DNA of 43,146 nucleotides from assembly GCA_902826865.1 (NCBI GenBank), contig CADEGN010000030.1, forward strand, positions 1-43,146. Direction: 5' to 3'. Source of the stretch: an uncultured Myxococcales bacterium (GTDB lineage: Bacteria > Myxococcota_A > Polyangia > Nannocystales > Nannocystaceae). Positions 35,051 through 42,953 of this stretch are shown here, one piece after another. Below the pieces are notes generated by a model. The model was not told where the DNA came from. It did no database searches and was given only the letters and a program-made list of their open reading frames with translations. Each line of letters begins with the position of its first letter. The first letter of the stretch is position 1. The translations under genes were made by a program, and so were the position numbers.

Positions 35051-35601
35051 TCAGTCGCAGGCCATCGCCGGAATCGCCACCGTCGGGGCGTAGAAGCCTG
35101 AGAAGCTGTACGACTCCGTGACCGTGAACGTCTCGTTCGCCGTGGTCGCGAAGTCGTAAGTGACGGCGAGCTCGCCCGTCTCTTCGTCGTACTGCGCCAT
35201 CGGATCGAGGACCGTGATCGTCGGCGTGGGGGCGGTGTCGAAGCGGAACAATGGCGTTTCGATGTCGAGGGCCCGAACGAACGTCCCCATCGACTGTCCG
35301 CCGCCGTTCCACCCGGGCGCCTCGCTGTAGATCGGCGCACCGTCGGCAGCGAAGACGAGCGACAACGAGGTGCTACCGCCGCTGCCGAGGAAGATCCCGC
35401 GGTTGCTTCATACCCCAGCTGTGTACCGGTCAGCTTTTCCGCGGTCGCGAACGTGTCCTTGAACCGCTCATGCCCGTTGGACCCGCGCACCTGCTCGAGG
35501 CCGCCGACGAGTCTGAACGACTCATCGTGTCCCTCGAACGTGGGGAACCCTTGCGCGAGTGCGACAACGCCGAGAACCGACTGCGCGACTCCCAGCTCCA
35601 C
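35051..35601 (-). pseudogene. Secreted-type protein gene with a frameshift
   Basis: Two adjacent minus-strand frames join into one sensible protein. The first (from a GTG at 35601) gives LGVVALAQGFPTFEGHDES... up to KLTGTQLGYE; the second continues from about 35410 as NRGIFLGSGGSTSLSLVF and ends at FYAPTVAIPAMACD. The switch lies near 35405-35415, where one base is missing or two are extra. The second half is beta-rich with regular acidic turns, like secreted surface proteins. I do not recognise the family. It may be a true pseudogene or a sequencing error. Confidence 0.55.
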
Positions 35602-35663
35602 GAAGGATGCGCGCGGGGGGCGGCTATGTGCGATGGTTCAGGCGATCCTCTGGGCGAACCACG

Positions 35664-36833
35664 ATGACGAACACCCGCAACCATGTCGACGATCTGCGCG
35701 GTGCCAGTCGGCTCGCGATCGACGCGACTCAAGGTGTCACCGCGCTCGTCGAAGAGATGCATCGGACGATCGCGGGTGGGCCGGACGTGCTCGGGCGTCC
35801 GCTCGTGGGGCCGGCTGCTGCACTCCTCGCGCCGATCTACGGCGGCATCCGTGCTGTGACGACGCTCATCGGTCATGGGATCGATGGCGCGCTCGGGCAG
35901 CTCGCCCCAGTCCTCGGGGAACGAGCTCCGGCCGCGGAGCACGAGGCGTTGCTCGCGGTGCTCAACGGCGTGCTCGGGGATTATCTGCAGGAGACCGGCA
36001 ATCCGCTCGCGATCACGATGCGGCTGCGACAGGGCGGGCAGCCGCTCGCCGGCGCCTTGCAAGACGCGTCACGCAAGCTCCTCGTGCTCGTCCACGGCTC
36101 GTGCATGAACGATCTGCAGTGGAATCGTCGAGGCCACGATCACGGGGCCGCACTCGCGCAGGAGCTCGGCTTCACGCCGGTATACCTGCACTACAACACC
36201 GGGCTGCACGTCTCGACGAACGGCGAGTCATTCGCCGCGTTGCTCGAGCAGCTTGTGACAGAGCGGCCGATCGACGAGCTGGTGATCGTCGCGCACAGCA
36301 TGGGCGGGCTCGTCGCACGCAGCGCGTGTTGGTTCGGCGAGGTCGCCGGGCACGCGTGGCGCAGCAAGCTGACCAAGCTCGTGTGTCTCGGCACGCCGCA
36401 CGACGGCGCGCCGCTCGAGCGCGGCGGCAATTGGATCGACGTGCTGCTCGAGGTCAGTCGCTACAGCGCTCCGCTCGCGCGACTCGGGAAGATCCGCAGC
36501 GCGGGTGTCACGGATCTGCGGTTCGGCAACGTGCGCCGCGAGGACTGGGAAGGGCGCGATCGCTTCGCGCATGCTGAGGATGCCCGTGTGTCGCTCGCGC
36601 TGCCGGCGGGGGTGAAGTGCCATGCCATCGCTGGGCTGCGGGGCGTTGAGACGAGCGGCGAGGCAGGGACGGACGGCCTAGTGCCGATTGGCAGCGCGCT
36701 CGGTCGCAGTGAGGCGCCGGAGCGAGAGCTCGGGTTTGCCGAGTCGGCGCGGTGGATCGCGTACGAGACGGCGCACCTCGATCTGCTGGATAGCCCGCAG
36801 GTGTACGCGAAGCTGCTCGAGTGGCTGCGGTAG
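35664..36833 (+). CDS. Alpha/beta-hydrolase, lipase/PGAP1-like
   Basis: A cytosolic alpha/beta-hydrolase of about 389 aa. Residues 1-135 are helical. The core begins with LLVLVHGSCMND (oxyanion HGS at 144-146), has the nucleophile elbow VAHSMGGL (Ser 212), and near the C-terminus AHLDLLD with a likely catalytic His (about 371); the acid is probably the Asp in TDGLVPIGS. This layout fits the PGAP1/triacylglycerol-lipase type. The gene lies 220 bp upstream of the reductase-sulfotransferase-desaturase operon on the same strand, so it may take part in the same lipid chemistry, but this is only inferred. The gap holds no supported gene. Confidence 0.82.
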   Translation: MTNTRNHVDDLRGASRLAIDATQGVTALVEEMHRTIAGGPDVLGRPLVGPAAALLAPIYGGIRAVTTLIGHGIDGALGQLAPVLGERAPAAEHEALLAVLNGVLGDYLQETGNPLAITMRLRQGGQPLAGALQDASRKLLVLVHGSCMNDLQWNRRGHDHGAALAQELGFTPVYLHYNTGLHVSTNGESFAALLEQLVTERPIDELVIVAHSMGGLVARSACWFGEVAGHAWRSKLTKLVCLGTPHDGAPLERGGNWIDVLLEVSRYSAPLARLGKIRSAGVTDLRFGNVRREDWEGRDRFAHAEDARVSLALPAGVKCHAIAGLRGVETSGEAGTDGLVPIGSALGRSEAPERELGFAESARWIAYETAHLDLLDSPQVYAKLLEWLR

Positions 36834-37055
36834 AAAGAGCCTGGTGTCCAGCGACTGCGAGGGCGGTTTTCTGGAAAACGCGTTGGTCTCCGGTCGAGGC
36901 GGCCGTCGCCATGACCGAGCTCGCAATCGTCGAGATCGTGCCCGTGCCCGGCGCAAACGACGATCCGTACGACCCTGCGGTCGTGCGGGTCGCACTGCTG
37001 CGAGCGCCGCGATGACGCGTCACATCCGCGTTGTCGCCACCTCTACCGGGGTGCC

Positions 37056-38195
37056 ATGACCCAGTCCGCGACCTCGCCAGGGACCCACCTCGTGACCGGA
37101 GCCACCGGATTCATCGGCGCCGCCGTGGTGCTCGAGCTCCTCGAGCGGACCCGCGACGACATCGTCGCCATCGTGCGGCCGGGCAAGACCAGCGCCGAAG
37201 ACCGATTCCGCGACGCAATCGGCCGCGCTGCCGAAGCGTACGCCTCGCCGGTCGATCTGCCGTCCGCGCTCGCGCGCTGCCGAGTGGTCGCCGGTGACAT
37301 CGCGCGCGAAGGCTGCGGGGTCGAGGCCCCGAACATCGGTGCGGTCGCGCAGGTCTGGCACTGCGCCGCGTCGCTGCGCTACGAGGATCGCTATGCCGCC
37401 GAGATCCACGCAACCAACGTCGAAGGCACGCGCCACGTGCTCGCGTTCTCGAGCTCACTGGGTGCCGAAACGTTCAACTACGTGAGTACGGCGTATGTCG
37501 CCGGGCGCTCGACGGGCGTCATCCGCGAACAGCCGTTGCCGGGCGTCCCGGCCAACAACTGCTACGAGGCGAGCAAGCAGGAGGCGGAGCGGATCGTGCT
37601 CGCGACGGTCGGGCCGCGCGTGCGCGTGTTCCGGCCGAGCGTCGTGGTGGGCCACAGCCGCACGCTCGCGGCCACTACGTTCTCCGGCTACTACGGCTTC
37701 GTCCGCCAGCTCATGCAGTTCCGCGGCATGATCGAGCGGGTGCAGGCCGGGCTGCTCGGGCGCACGTCGCTGCTCCTGCGCATCGATTCGGATGCCGCGA
37801 TCAACCTCGTACCCGTCGACAAGGTCGCTCGCGAGGCCGTCGCGATCGCGCTCATGCCGACGAGCGAGGGTGTGTTCCATCTGACGCACCGCTCGCCGCC
37901 GGGCATCGGCCTGGCGATACGAACCGTGTTCGCGATGCTCGGGCTCCACGAGCCGACATTCGTGCGCGACGCCGACGAGCTCGGCTGGCTCGATTCCCGG
38001 CTCGACCAGCGCCTCGAGTTCTATCGCTCGTACATCACGGCCGATCGCCGCTTCGATCGCAGCCGCACGGACGCAGCGCTCGGCGCGACGCAGTCCACGG
38101 ACGCGGAGTACGACGGCGCGGCGATCGCGGCGCTCGGCCGCTGGTACCTCGCACGCCTGGAGGCCCAGCGCGCGGCGCTCCCGGTGGCACGCTGA
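37056..38195 (+). CDS. Acyl-thioester-reductase-like extended SDR
   Basis: An NAD(P)-dependent reductase of about 379 aa in the NAD_binding_4 (male-sterility/thioester reductase) branch. It has the Rossmann motif TGATGFIG at 14-21, the catalytic Ser in YVSTAYV (about 144), and YEASK with Tyr 170 and Lys 174. Members of this branch reduce fatty acyl-CoA or acyl-carrier thioesters to aldehydes or alcohols; others act on sterols or sugars. It is the first gene of a tight three-gene operon with a sulfotransferase 1 bp downstream, which suggests that its product is an alcohol that becomes sulfated. Confidence 0.82.
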   Translation: MTQSATSPGTHLVTGATGFIGAAVVLELLERTRDDIVAIVRPGKTSAEDRFRDAIGRAAEAYASPVDLPSALARCRVVAGDIAREGCGVEAPNIGAVAQVWHCAASLRYEDRYAAEIHATNVEGTRHVLAFSSSLGAETFNYVSTAYVAGRSTGVIREQPLPGVPANNCYEASKQEAERIVLATVGPRVRVFRPSVVVGHSRTLAATTFSGYYGFVRQLMQFRGMIERVQAGLLGRTSLLLRIDSDAAINLVPVDKVAREAVAIALMPTSEGVFHLTHRSPPGIGLAIRTVFAMLGLHEPTFVRDADELGWLDSRLDQRLEFYRSYITADRRFDRSRTDAALGATQSTDAEYDGAAIAALGRWYLARLEAQRAALPVAR

Positions 38196-38196
38196 C

Positions 38197-39264
38197 ATGG
38201 ACGCGACCTCTCCCGTCTTCGTCGTCGGCACCGGCCGCTGCGGCTCGACGATGCTCTCCGATCTGCTGCGCGATCACGCGCACGTGCTCAGCATCTCAGA
38301 GTTCTTCAGCTTCACGACGGATCTCGGCGGCCGCATCGCGACCGGATTCTCACCCGATCCGATCGACGCTGCTGCGTTCTGGTGCATCGTGGCGGGCGCG
38401 CACCCGAAGCAGTCGACGATGCTGCGCCATGGGGTGGCGATGCCCGAGGTGCTCTACCGCCCGAACGCGACCACGCGCTTCTGCGCGGCCACCGGCGTCC
38501 CGGCGATCCTGCAGGCGACGCTGCCGCACCTCGATGCCGACGCCGACCGGTTGTTCGGCGAGGTCGAGGCGTTCGTCGCGACGCTGCCCGTCGCGCCCGT
38601 GTCCACGCACTACGGCCGGCTGTTCGCGTGGCTGACCGCGCGATTCGGCAAGCGCACGTGGGTCGAGCGTTCCGGCGGATCGCTGCGCGTGGTCCATCGC
38701 TTGGTCGAGGCGTTCCCGGACGCCCGCTTCCTGCACCTGGTTCGCGACGGCCGCGCGTGTGCGCGCTCGATGAGCCGTCATCTCGGCTTCCGCATGGCGT
38801 TGGTCGCGATGCAGCTCGCGGAGATCCTCGGCGTCGATCCGTACGAGTCGGACGACCGCACGTGGATCAGCGACGTGCCCGACGAGCTGCTGCCGCTTCT
38901 GCCCGAGAGCTTCGACGGCGAGGCATTCCGCAAGCACCGCGTGCCGCTGCCCCTGTTTGGCCACTACTGGTCGGGTGAGGTCGTCCAGGGCCTGCGCGAA
39001 CTCGCCGTGGTGCCGCGCGATCGCGTGCTCACGATGCGCTATGAGGACTTCCTCGCTGGGCCGCGTGCCGCGATCGCGCGCGTCGCCGACTTCCTCGGGC
39101 CGCAATGCGTCGATGCGGGTTGGGTCGATCGCGTCGCTGTCCGCGTGCGTGAGCCCTCGCCCCCCGTCGCCGACGGCAGCGACGCCGATCTGCGCGCGTT
39201 GGCGGACGCGTGCGCGCCGGGCTTCGCCGCGCTCGGTGGGCTCTATCCGGAGTACGTCCGATGA
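38197..39264 (+). CDS. PAPS-dependent sulfotransferase
   Basis: This enzyme is predicted to transfer sulfate from PAPS to a hydroxyl group. The 5'-phosphosulfate loop is GTGRCGSTML at 11-20, and the 3'-phosphate site is LVRDGRACARSM at 181-192 with Arg 183 and Ser 191. About 355 aa, cytosolic. It starts 1 bp after the reductase and its stop overlaps the desaturase start (ATGA). The acceptor is unknown; the neighbours point to a lipid or fatty alcohol. PAPS synthesis genes are not in the window. Confidence 0.88.
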   Translation: MDATSPVFVVGTGRCGSTMLSDLLRDHAHVLSISEFFSFTTDLGGRIATGFSPDPIDAAAFWCIVAGAHPKQSTMLRHGVAMPEVLYRPNATTRFCAATGVPAILQATLPHLDADADRLFGEVEAFVATLPVAPVSTHYGRLFAWLTARFGKRTWVERSGGSLRVVHRLVEAFPDARFLHLVRDGRACARSMSRHLGFRMALVAMQLAEILGVDPYESDDRTWISDVPDELLPLLPESFDGEAFRKHRVPLPLFGHYWSGEVVQGLRELAVVPRDRVLTMRYEDFLAGPRAAIARVADFLGPQCVDAGWVDRVAVRVREPSPPVADGSDADLRALADACAPGFAALGGLYPEYVR

Positions 39265-40217
39265 GCGAGGTGCATCCCCACGAGGCGCATGCGCCCGTGC
39301 CGGATCGGCTCGATGCCGCCGAGATCCGCGCGCTGTCGAAGCTGTCGCCGACGCGCGCGATCGCGGCGATCGCGTTCGAGTGGACGATCATCGCCGCCGC
39401 CGTCGCGCTCGCGGAGACGCTCGCCGTCTGGCCCGCGACGGTGCTCGCGGTGTTCGTCATCGGCGCACGCCAGCACGCGCTCACCGTGATCTCGCACGAC
39501 GCCACGCACTTCCGGCTCCTCCCGTCGCGCGGCTGGAACGACTGGGTCGCCAACCTGCTACTCGCGTGGCCGATGTTCATCTCGGTGCAGGGCTTCCGCC
39601 ACTTCCACGGCGACCACCACCGCTTCTTGGGCGAGGATGGCGACGGCAATCGAACACTTTGGCACACGCACAGCGCCGACGGACGGCTCGCACCGGAGTG
39701 GCGCTACCCCAAGACGTGGGGTGGGCTGGCGTGGAAGGTGCTGCGGCGCGCCGCGCTGGTCACCGGCCTGTTGTGGATTGCGCGGGGCCTCGTCGGCGGG
39801 TTCATGTACGGCGTGCCGCCGGCGCAGCGCCTGGCCCGGCTCGTCGCGCTCGCGCTCTTGCTGATCGTGCTCGCGCGGCTGAACGCGTGGTTCGCGTTCG
39901 CGCTGTACTGGCTGCTGCCGTACTGCACGTGGCATGCGGCCGCGCAGTATCTGCGGCTGATCTGCGAGCACTCCGCGGTGCGTTCGGACGACCCGCGCTA
40001 CGCGAAGACGCGCTCGACGATTCCCGGCCCGCTCGCTCGCTTCTTCGTGCTGCCGCGCAACATCGGCTACCACATCGAGCACCACTGGTACCCGAGCGTG
40101 CCGTTCTACAACCTGCCGGCTCTGCACGACCGGCTCACGCGGCGGGCGGAGTTCGCCGCGCATGCTCAGTACACGCGCTCGCTGGCGCGATCGCTCGCGC
40201 AGTGCGTGGCCGAGTAG
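39261..40217 (+). CDS. Membrane fatty acid desaturase
   Basis: A di-iron membrane desaturase or hydroxylase of about 318 aa. Three His boxes are present: HDATH at 79-83, HGDHH (His 116, 119, 120), and HIEHH at about 271-275. Hydrophobic segments lie at about 35-70, 95-110, 165-180 and 195-220. It may introduce a double bond into an acyl or alkyl chain. It is translationally coupled to the sulfotransferase, and the three enzymes together look like a tailoring route for one lipid. Length is at the short end for the family, but the key ligands are complete. Confidence 0.88.
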   Translation: MSEVHPHEAHAPVPDRLDAAEIRALSKLSPTRAIAAIAFEWTIIAAAVALAETLAVWPATVLAVFVIGARQHALTVISHDATHFRLLPSRGWNDWVANLLLAWPMFISVQGFRHFHGDHHRFLGEDGDGNRTLWHTHSADGRLAPEWRYPKTWGGLAWKVLRRAALVTGLLWIARGLVGGFMYGVPPAQRLARLVALALLLIVLARLNAWFAFALYWLLPYCTWHAAAQYLRLICEHSAVRSDDPRYAKTRSTIPGPLARFFVLPRNIGYHIEHHWYPSVPFYNLPALHDRLTRRAEFAAHAQYTRSLARSLAQCVAE

Positions 40218-40294
40218 GGGGGGCGACGGGGAGCCCACGTGTCGGTGAGTTCGGCAGGGCGAGGGCGCGAATGAGGTAGAGCGGCGGTGAGACA

Positions 40295-40366
40295 CGCTTC
40301 ATATGCAACGTTGATCGCCTCGGCGGCTAGTTGAGTGTCTCCGGCTCGCATGGGGCGCAGGCGCAC
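40295..40366 (-). pseudogene. Possible N-terminal scrap of a GNAT acetyltransferase
   Basis: From a GTG, the frame reads VRLRPMRAGDTQLAAEAINVAYE in outline, which is the usual opening of GNAT acetyltransferases (RP.R..D......IN.AY). After about 24 residues the similarity ends. It lies just after the half-site repeat that follows the first toxin gene. The match is short, so this is tentative. Confidence 0.25.
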
Positions 40367-40386
40367 GCTTCATTCGAGCACGGTCG

Positions 40387-40406
40387 GCTGCAACGGCTGG
40401 TTGGGC
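40387..40406 (-). repeat. attC-like half-site, copy 1
   Basis: Three copies of a 20-bp core (pattern GCTGCAACGnCTGsTTGGrC on the plus strand) occur in the last 3 kb. On the minus strand this copy reads GCCCAACCAGCCGTTGCAGC, which fits an integron R'' box (RYYYAAC) followed by an L'' box. It lies just downstream of the first toxin. No clear matching L'-R' half was found below it. Confidence 0.55.
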
Positions 40407-40431
40407 AGCGGATCCTGGTGGTCGCGGTCGT

Positions 40432-40725
40432 TCATCGAAGGCGACTCCGCCACGCGATCGGGCGCCGCTTGGCATGGTACACGCCGACGATGATCACCGC
40501 ATCTTGCTCGACGGCGTAGTGCACGAGATACGGAAATCGGTTGACCAGTGCGCGGCGAACGGTGGTGTCCACCTCCGGCCAAGCGAGCGGCAGATCCTGG
40601 ATCCGTCGGAGCGTCGCGCGCAGTTCGCCGGTGAAGCGTGCTCCGAGGCCGTCGAGGCGACCTTCGTAGAACTGTCGAGCCTCCTGGGCCTCGAGGGCGG
40701 CCACGCGAAGCCAGCGGACGCGCAT
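40432..40725 (-). CDS. RelE/ParE-family toxin
   Basis: A 97-aa basic protein with the RelE/ParE layout: an N-terminal helix (ALEAQEARQFYEGR), a second helix (GELRATLRRIQDLP), then beta strands (RRALVNRFPYLVHYAV, VIIVGVYHAKRRP). Toxins of this fold cleave mRNA on the ribosome or poison gyrase. It starts 4 bp after its antitoxin. The stop overlaps an ATG for a 21-codon frame that runs into the half-site repeat. This copy looks intact, unlike the one at 42.4 kb. Confidence 0.88.
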   Translation of the reverse strand: MRVRWLRVAALEAQEARQFYEGRLDGLGARFTGELRATLRRIQDLPLAWPEVDTTVRRALVNRFPYLVHYAVEQDAVIIVGVYHAKRRPIAWRSRLR

Positions 40726-40729
40726 GCGC

Positions 40730-40981
40730 TCAGCCCGAGATCAGTCGCCAAGCATCATCGTCGTCGAGGGTCTCAACGCTGCCTGCCTGCGCCGCTGCAA
40801 GACGGTCTCGGCTCTCGTCCGCGTGCGACGCGACGACGTCGGCCTCAGCTGAGATGCTGTCCAAGAGGCGGACGACCAGGGCTGCCCGCTCGGTCTCGGG
40901 GAGCGCCGCGGCCGCGCGGAAGAGTTCCTCGGCTTCGCGCGTCACCGTACCAGCGTAGATCGGGGACCGTACTTCGTCCAC
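40730..40981 (-). CDS. Antitoxin of the RelE/ParE module (addiction-module type)
   Basis: An 83-aa acidic protein with ALPETERAALVVRLLDSI, the hallmark of addiction-module antitoxins that wrap around RelE-like toxins. It ends with DDDDAWRLISG. The gene starts with GTG and is followed 4 bp later by the toxin. A near copy is at 42588-42860. Antitoxins of this kind usually repress their own promoter. Confidence 0.85.
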   Translation of the reverse strand: MDEVRSPIYAGTVTREAEELFRAAAALPETERAALVVRLLDSISAEADVVASHADESRDRLAAAQAGSVETLDDDDAWRLISG

Positions 40982-41059
40982 GAGGGCGGGTGCCTCGGTG
41001 GTTCGTCAACCGGGGGCAGCCCGCTGGCCAGGTCGCGTTCAACGGGACGGGGCCTACGC

Positions 41060-41084
41060 CGCGCGGCTCGTTCCGAGCCGCGCG
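41060..41084. terminator. Strong hairpin, 11-bp stem
   Basis: CGCGCGGCTCG and its exact inverse complement are separated by a 3-nt loop. No T-run follows on either strand, so it is not a classic terminator; it may be part of the secondary structure of the neighbouring attC-like site. Confidence 0.45.
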
Positions 41085-41097
41085 CGAGACGCCTCGC

Positions 41098-41155
41098 GCC
41101 CGCACCATCACGCTGAGCCGGCGACTTCGCCGGCGTCAGTCGCAACGCGTCGGGC
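41098..41155 (-). other. attC-like site 2 (58 bp, degenerate)
   Basis: On the minus strand the site starts GCCCGAC and ends GTGCGGGC, which pair as degenerate R boxes. Inside is a near-perfect stem, CTGAcGCCGGCGA / TCGCCGGCTCAG, with one bulged base. Length is close to the classic 59-base element. It lies between the truncated epimerase gene and the first antitoxin gene. Confidence 0.4.
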
Positions 41156-41483
41156 GCTCGATGCCGAGAACGTGTACAGAAAGTTGACGCTCGGCGGATG
41201 GGCAAGCGTCGCTGCATCGGTCTGCCTCGTCGACGTGAGACGGTGATAGTTCCGCGAAGCCTGGCTGCTCTAGCTCGGGGAAGGCAAGTGGGTCGGTTCG
41301 TCCGCGGTTGAACAGCGTGACGCGGTGACCACGGCGCATGAGATCGCGGACCACGTGCGGTCCGATCCATCGCGTGCCGCCAAGAACGAGCACGTGCCGG
41401 GGCGCTCTGCTCGGACAACCGGCGATGGCTGCCGCGCCGCCGAGCTCGAGCAATCGCCGGCGGCTGAGGCGTTCGCACGGCAA
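41136..41483 (-). pseudogene. Truncated NAD-dependent epimerase with Tat/lipoprotein signal
   Basis: The N-terminus has a twin-arginine-like signal (LSRRRLLELGG, then AIAGC) followed by the Rossmann motif VLVLGGTRWIGPHVV at about 31-45 and HRVTLFNRGRTDP. Similarity to NAD-dependent epimerases ends at residue 73 (FPELEQ); the rest is unrelated. Full-length proteins have over 300 aa, so this is a fragment. It sits between the two attC-like sites. Confidence 0.65.
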
Positions 41484-41641
41484 CGTCCCTGCGATCCTAC
41501 GTCAGCGGAGGCTGGGTTCGCCATGACGCGAAGCCGGGCCGCAGACACCCGGCGCCAATCATGTCATCGCATGGAGTCGGCGTACCGCGGGCGTCGGGGG
41601 GCACGTCGGGAGCACTCTGCGAAGTTCAGAGCTTGCTGTCC

Positions 41642-41728
41642 GTCCAACGGATCGGCGTTCAGCTGCGAGCCCCAGAGCGACGGCGAAGCCGGCGCGACAA
41701 GCTCGTCGGCTGCAACGCCTTATGGGAT
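41642..41728 (-). other. attC-like recombination site 1 (87 bp)
   Basis: Two arms, 41654-41670 and 41701-41719, are inverse complements except for two extra bases in the second arm, just as the extrahelical bases of integron attC sites. On the minus strand the site reads CGTTGCAGCCGACGAGC as L'' and GCTCGCAGCTGAACGCC as L', and ends in GTTGGAC, a perfect GTTRRRY core (R'). The other end (CCCATAAGG) is a degenerate R''. It lies just after the propeller-like gene and before the truncated epimerase, where a cassette boundary would be. Confidence 0.6.
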
Positions 41729-41738
41729 GGCGTCTGGG

Positions 41739-42392
41739 CTAGGTTCCGGTTTCAAGGTCGAACACGTAGCGTCTCTCGTTGAAGTCCCGCACCTCGACAG
41801 ACGTTACCGACACCACCAAGCCGCCGCTGAATACGTCGGCCCCCCCGGCCTGCCACAAGATGTCTCCGGAGAGCGTTAGACGTGAGACCTCGAGTTCTCC
41901 GTGGGAAATCAGGGAACCGCGGTCCGCCGTGACATGGATTCCAAAACAAGTCGCCGAGTCAACTTCGCGGCACCAGACAACGCTGAGGTCGGGGATGGCT
42001 AGTGCCACGATGTACGGACCGACGGCAACGAAGCACGTTCCGTCGACCACGGCCACGGACCGAACGTGTACAGCGGAAGGGCCGCCACCGGACACCAGCA
42101 ACGCCGACCCGACGACAACATCCTGCTTAAGACAGCGAACGCCATGCCGAGAAGTGAGCAAGCCCCGCCCGCCCATGGTCAACTGATGCTCATAACCTGG
42201 CACGGCCTCGACATGCTCAAAATGTCGAACAGGCTCGTCCTGCACGTCGATCCGGAACTGTCCGGTGAAGGTGGTGGTGAAACCGTGTACCACGTGGCCT
42301 CGACTCAGCGGCGGGAACGACGAGCCTAGCTCCTCGAGCCCGTGCTGCAACGACTGCTTGGGCAGCCGATCCTGGTGGTCGCGCTCGTTCAC
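41739..42392 (-). CDS. Beta-propeller-like hypothetical protein, probably lacking its N-terminus
   Basis: Residues after about 25 look like a genuine beta-propeller: SAVHVRSVAVVDGTCFVAVG, ALAIPDLSVVWCREV, SRLTLSGDILWQAGG. The first 20 residues come from the half-site repeat and match the tail after the first toxin, so the original start has probably been lost. The GTG at 42392 overlaps the end of the truncated toxin (GTGA). An ATG at 42176 is another possible start. No signal peptide is visible. Function is unknown. Confidence 0.5.
   Translation of the reverse strand: MNERDHQDRLPKQSLQHGLEELGSSFPPLSRGHVVHGFTTTFTGQFRIDVQDEPVRHFEHVEAVPGYEHQLTMGGRGLLTSRHGVRCLKQDVVVGSALLVSGGGPSAVHVRSVAVVDGTCFVAVGPYIVALAIPDLSVVWCREVDSATCFGIHVTADRGSLISHGELEVSRLTLSGDILWQAGGADVFSGGLVVSVTSVEVRDFNERRYVFDLETGT
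42344..42363 (-). repeat. attC-like half-site, copy 2
   Basis: Same 20-bp core as copies 1 and 3, with one change in the core (CTTGGGC instead of GTTGGGC). It follows the truncated toxin on the minus strand. The flank tcctcgagcccgt is shared with copy 3. Confidence 0.5.
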
Positions 42393-42583
42393 CGAAGGCG
42401 ACTCCGTCGCGCGATCGGGCGCCGATTGGCATGGGGCACGCCGACGATGATCACCCCATCTTGGTCGACGGCGTAGTGCACGAGGTGCGGAAGTCGATTG
42501 ACCAGTGCGCGGCGAACCGTGGCGTCCACCTCGGGCCAAGCGAGGGCCTCAAGGGCGGCCAGGCGAAGCCAGCGGACGAGCAT
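42389..42583 (-). pseudogene. RelE/ParE toxin with a 33-codon internal deletion
   Basis: This 64-aa product equals the 97-aa toxin at 40.4 kb but lacks the segment from QEARQFYEGR to RIQDLP. Residues ALEA are joined directly to LAWPEVDATVRR, and the frame is kept. The deletion removes both helices that form the core of the RelE fold, so the product is probably inactive. Confidence 0.8.
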
Positions 42584-42587
42584 GCGC

Positions 42588-42860
42588 TCAGCCCGAGATC
42601 AGTCGCCAAGCGTCGTCGTCGTCAGGGATCTCAACGCAGCCTGCCTGCGCAGCGGCAAGACGGTCCCGGCTCTCGTCCACGTGCGACGCGACGACGTCGG
42701 CCCCAGCTGAGATGCTGTCCAAGAGGCGGACGACGAGGGCTGCCCGCTCGGTCTCGGGGAGCGCTGCGGCCGCGCGGAAGAGTTCCTCGGCTGCGCGCGT
42801 CACCGCACCCGCGTAGATCGGGGACCGTGCTTCGTCCGCGGGGGCGGGTGCCTCGGTCAC
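42588..42860 (-). CDS. Antitoxin of the duplicated RelE/ParE module
   Basis: A 90-aa paralogue of the antitoxin at 40.7 kb, with the same LPETERAALVVRLLDSI and DDDDAWRLISG and a slightly longer N-terminus (TEAPAPADEAR). It is intact although its toxin is deleted, so it may act as an orphan antitoxin against the other copy. A transposase scrap lies right upstream. Confidence 0.82.
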   Translation of the reverse strand: MTEAPAPADEARSPIYAGAVTRAAEELFRAAAALPETERAALVVRLLDSISAGADVVASHVDESRDRLAAAQAGCVEIPDDDDAWRLISG

Positions 42861-42866
42861 TCGTCA

Positions 42867-42927
42867 GCACCCCGTGGAGAAGAAGCTCTCGGCGACGGCG
42901 TTGTCCCAGCAGTTTCCCTTGGAAAGA
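42867..42927 (-). mobile_element. Scrap of an IS3-family transposase gene
   Basis: The peptide KGNCWDNAVAESFFST is the well-known segment around the catalytic Glu of IS3-family OrfB (usually followed by LK.E). Here it ends at FFST and runs into a stop. Only about 18 codons remain, with no terminal repeats visible. Confidence 0.75.
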
Positions 42928-42953
42928 GGAGCGTAGCCTCCTCGAGCCCGTCC

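Noticed and set aside
36911..37015. Short plus-strand frame between the hydrolase and the reductase
   Set aside because: Only 34 codons, no family likeness and no partner overlap; not enough to call a gene.
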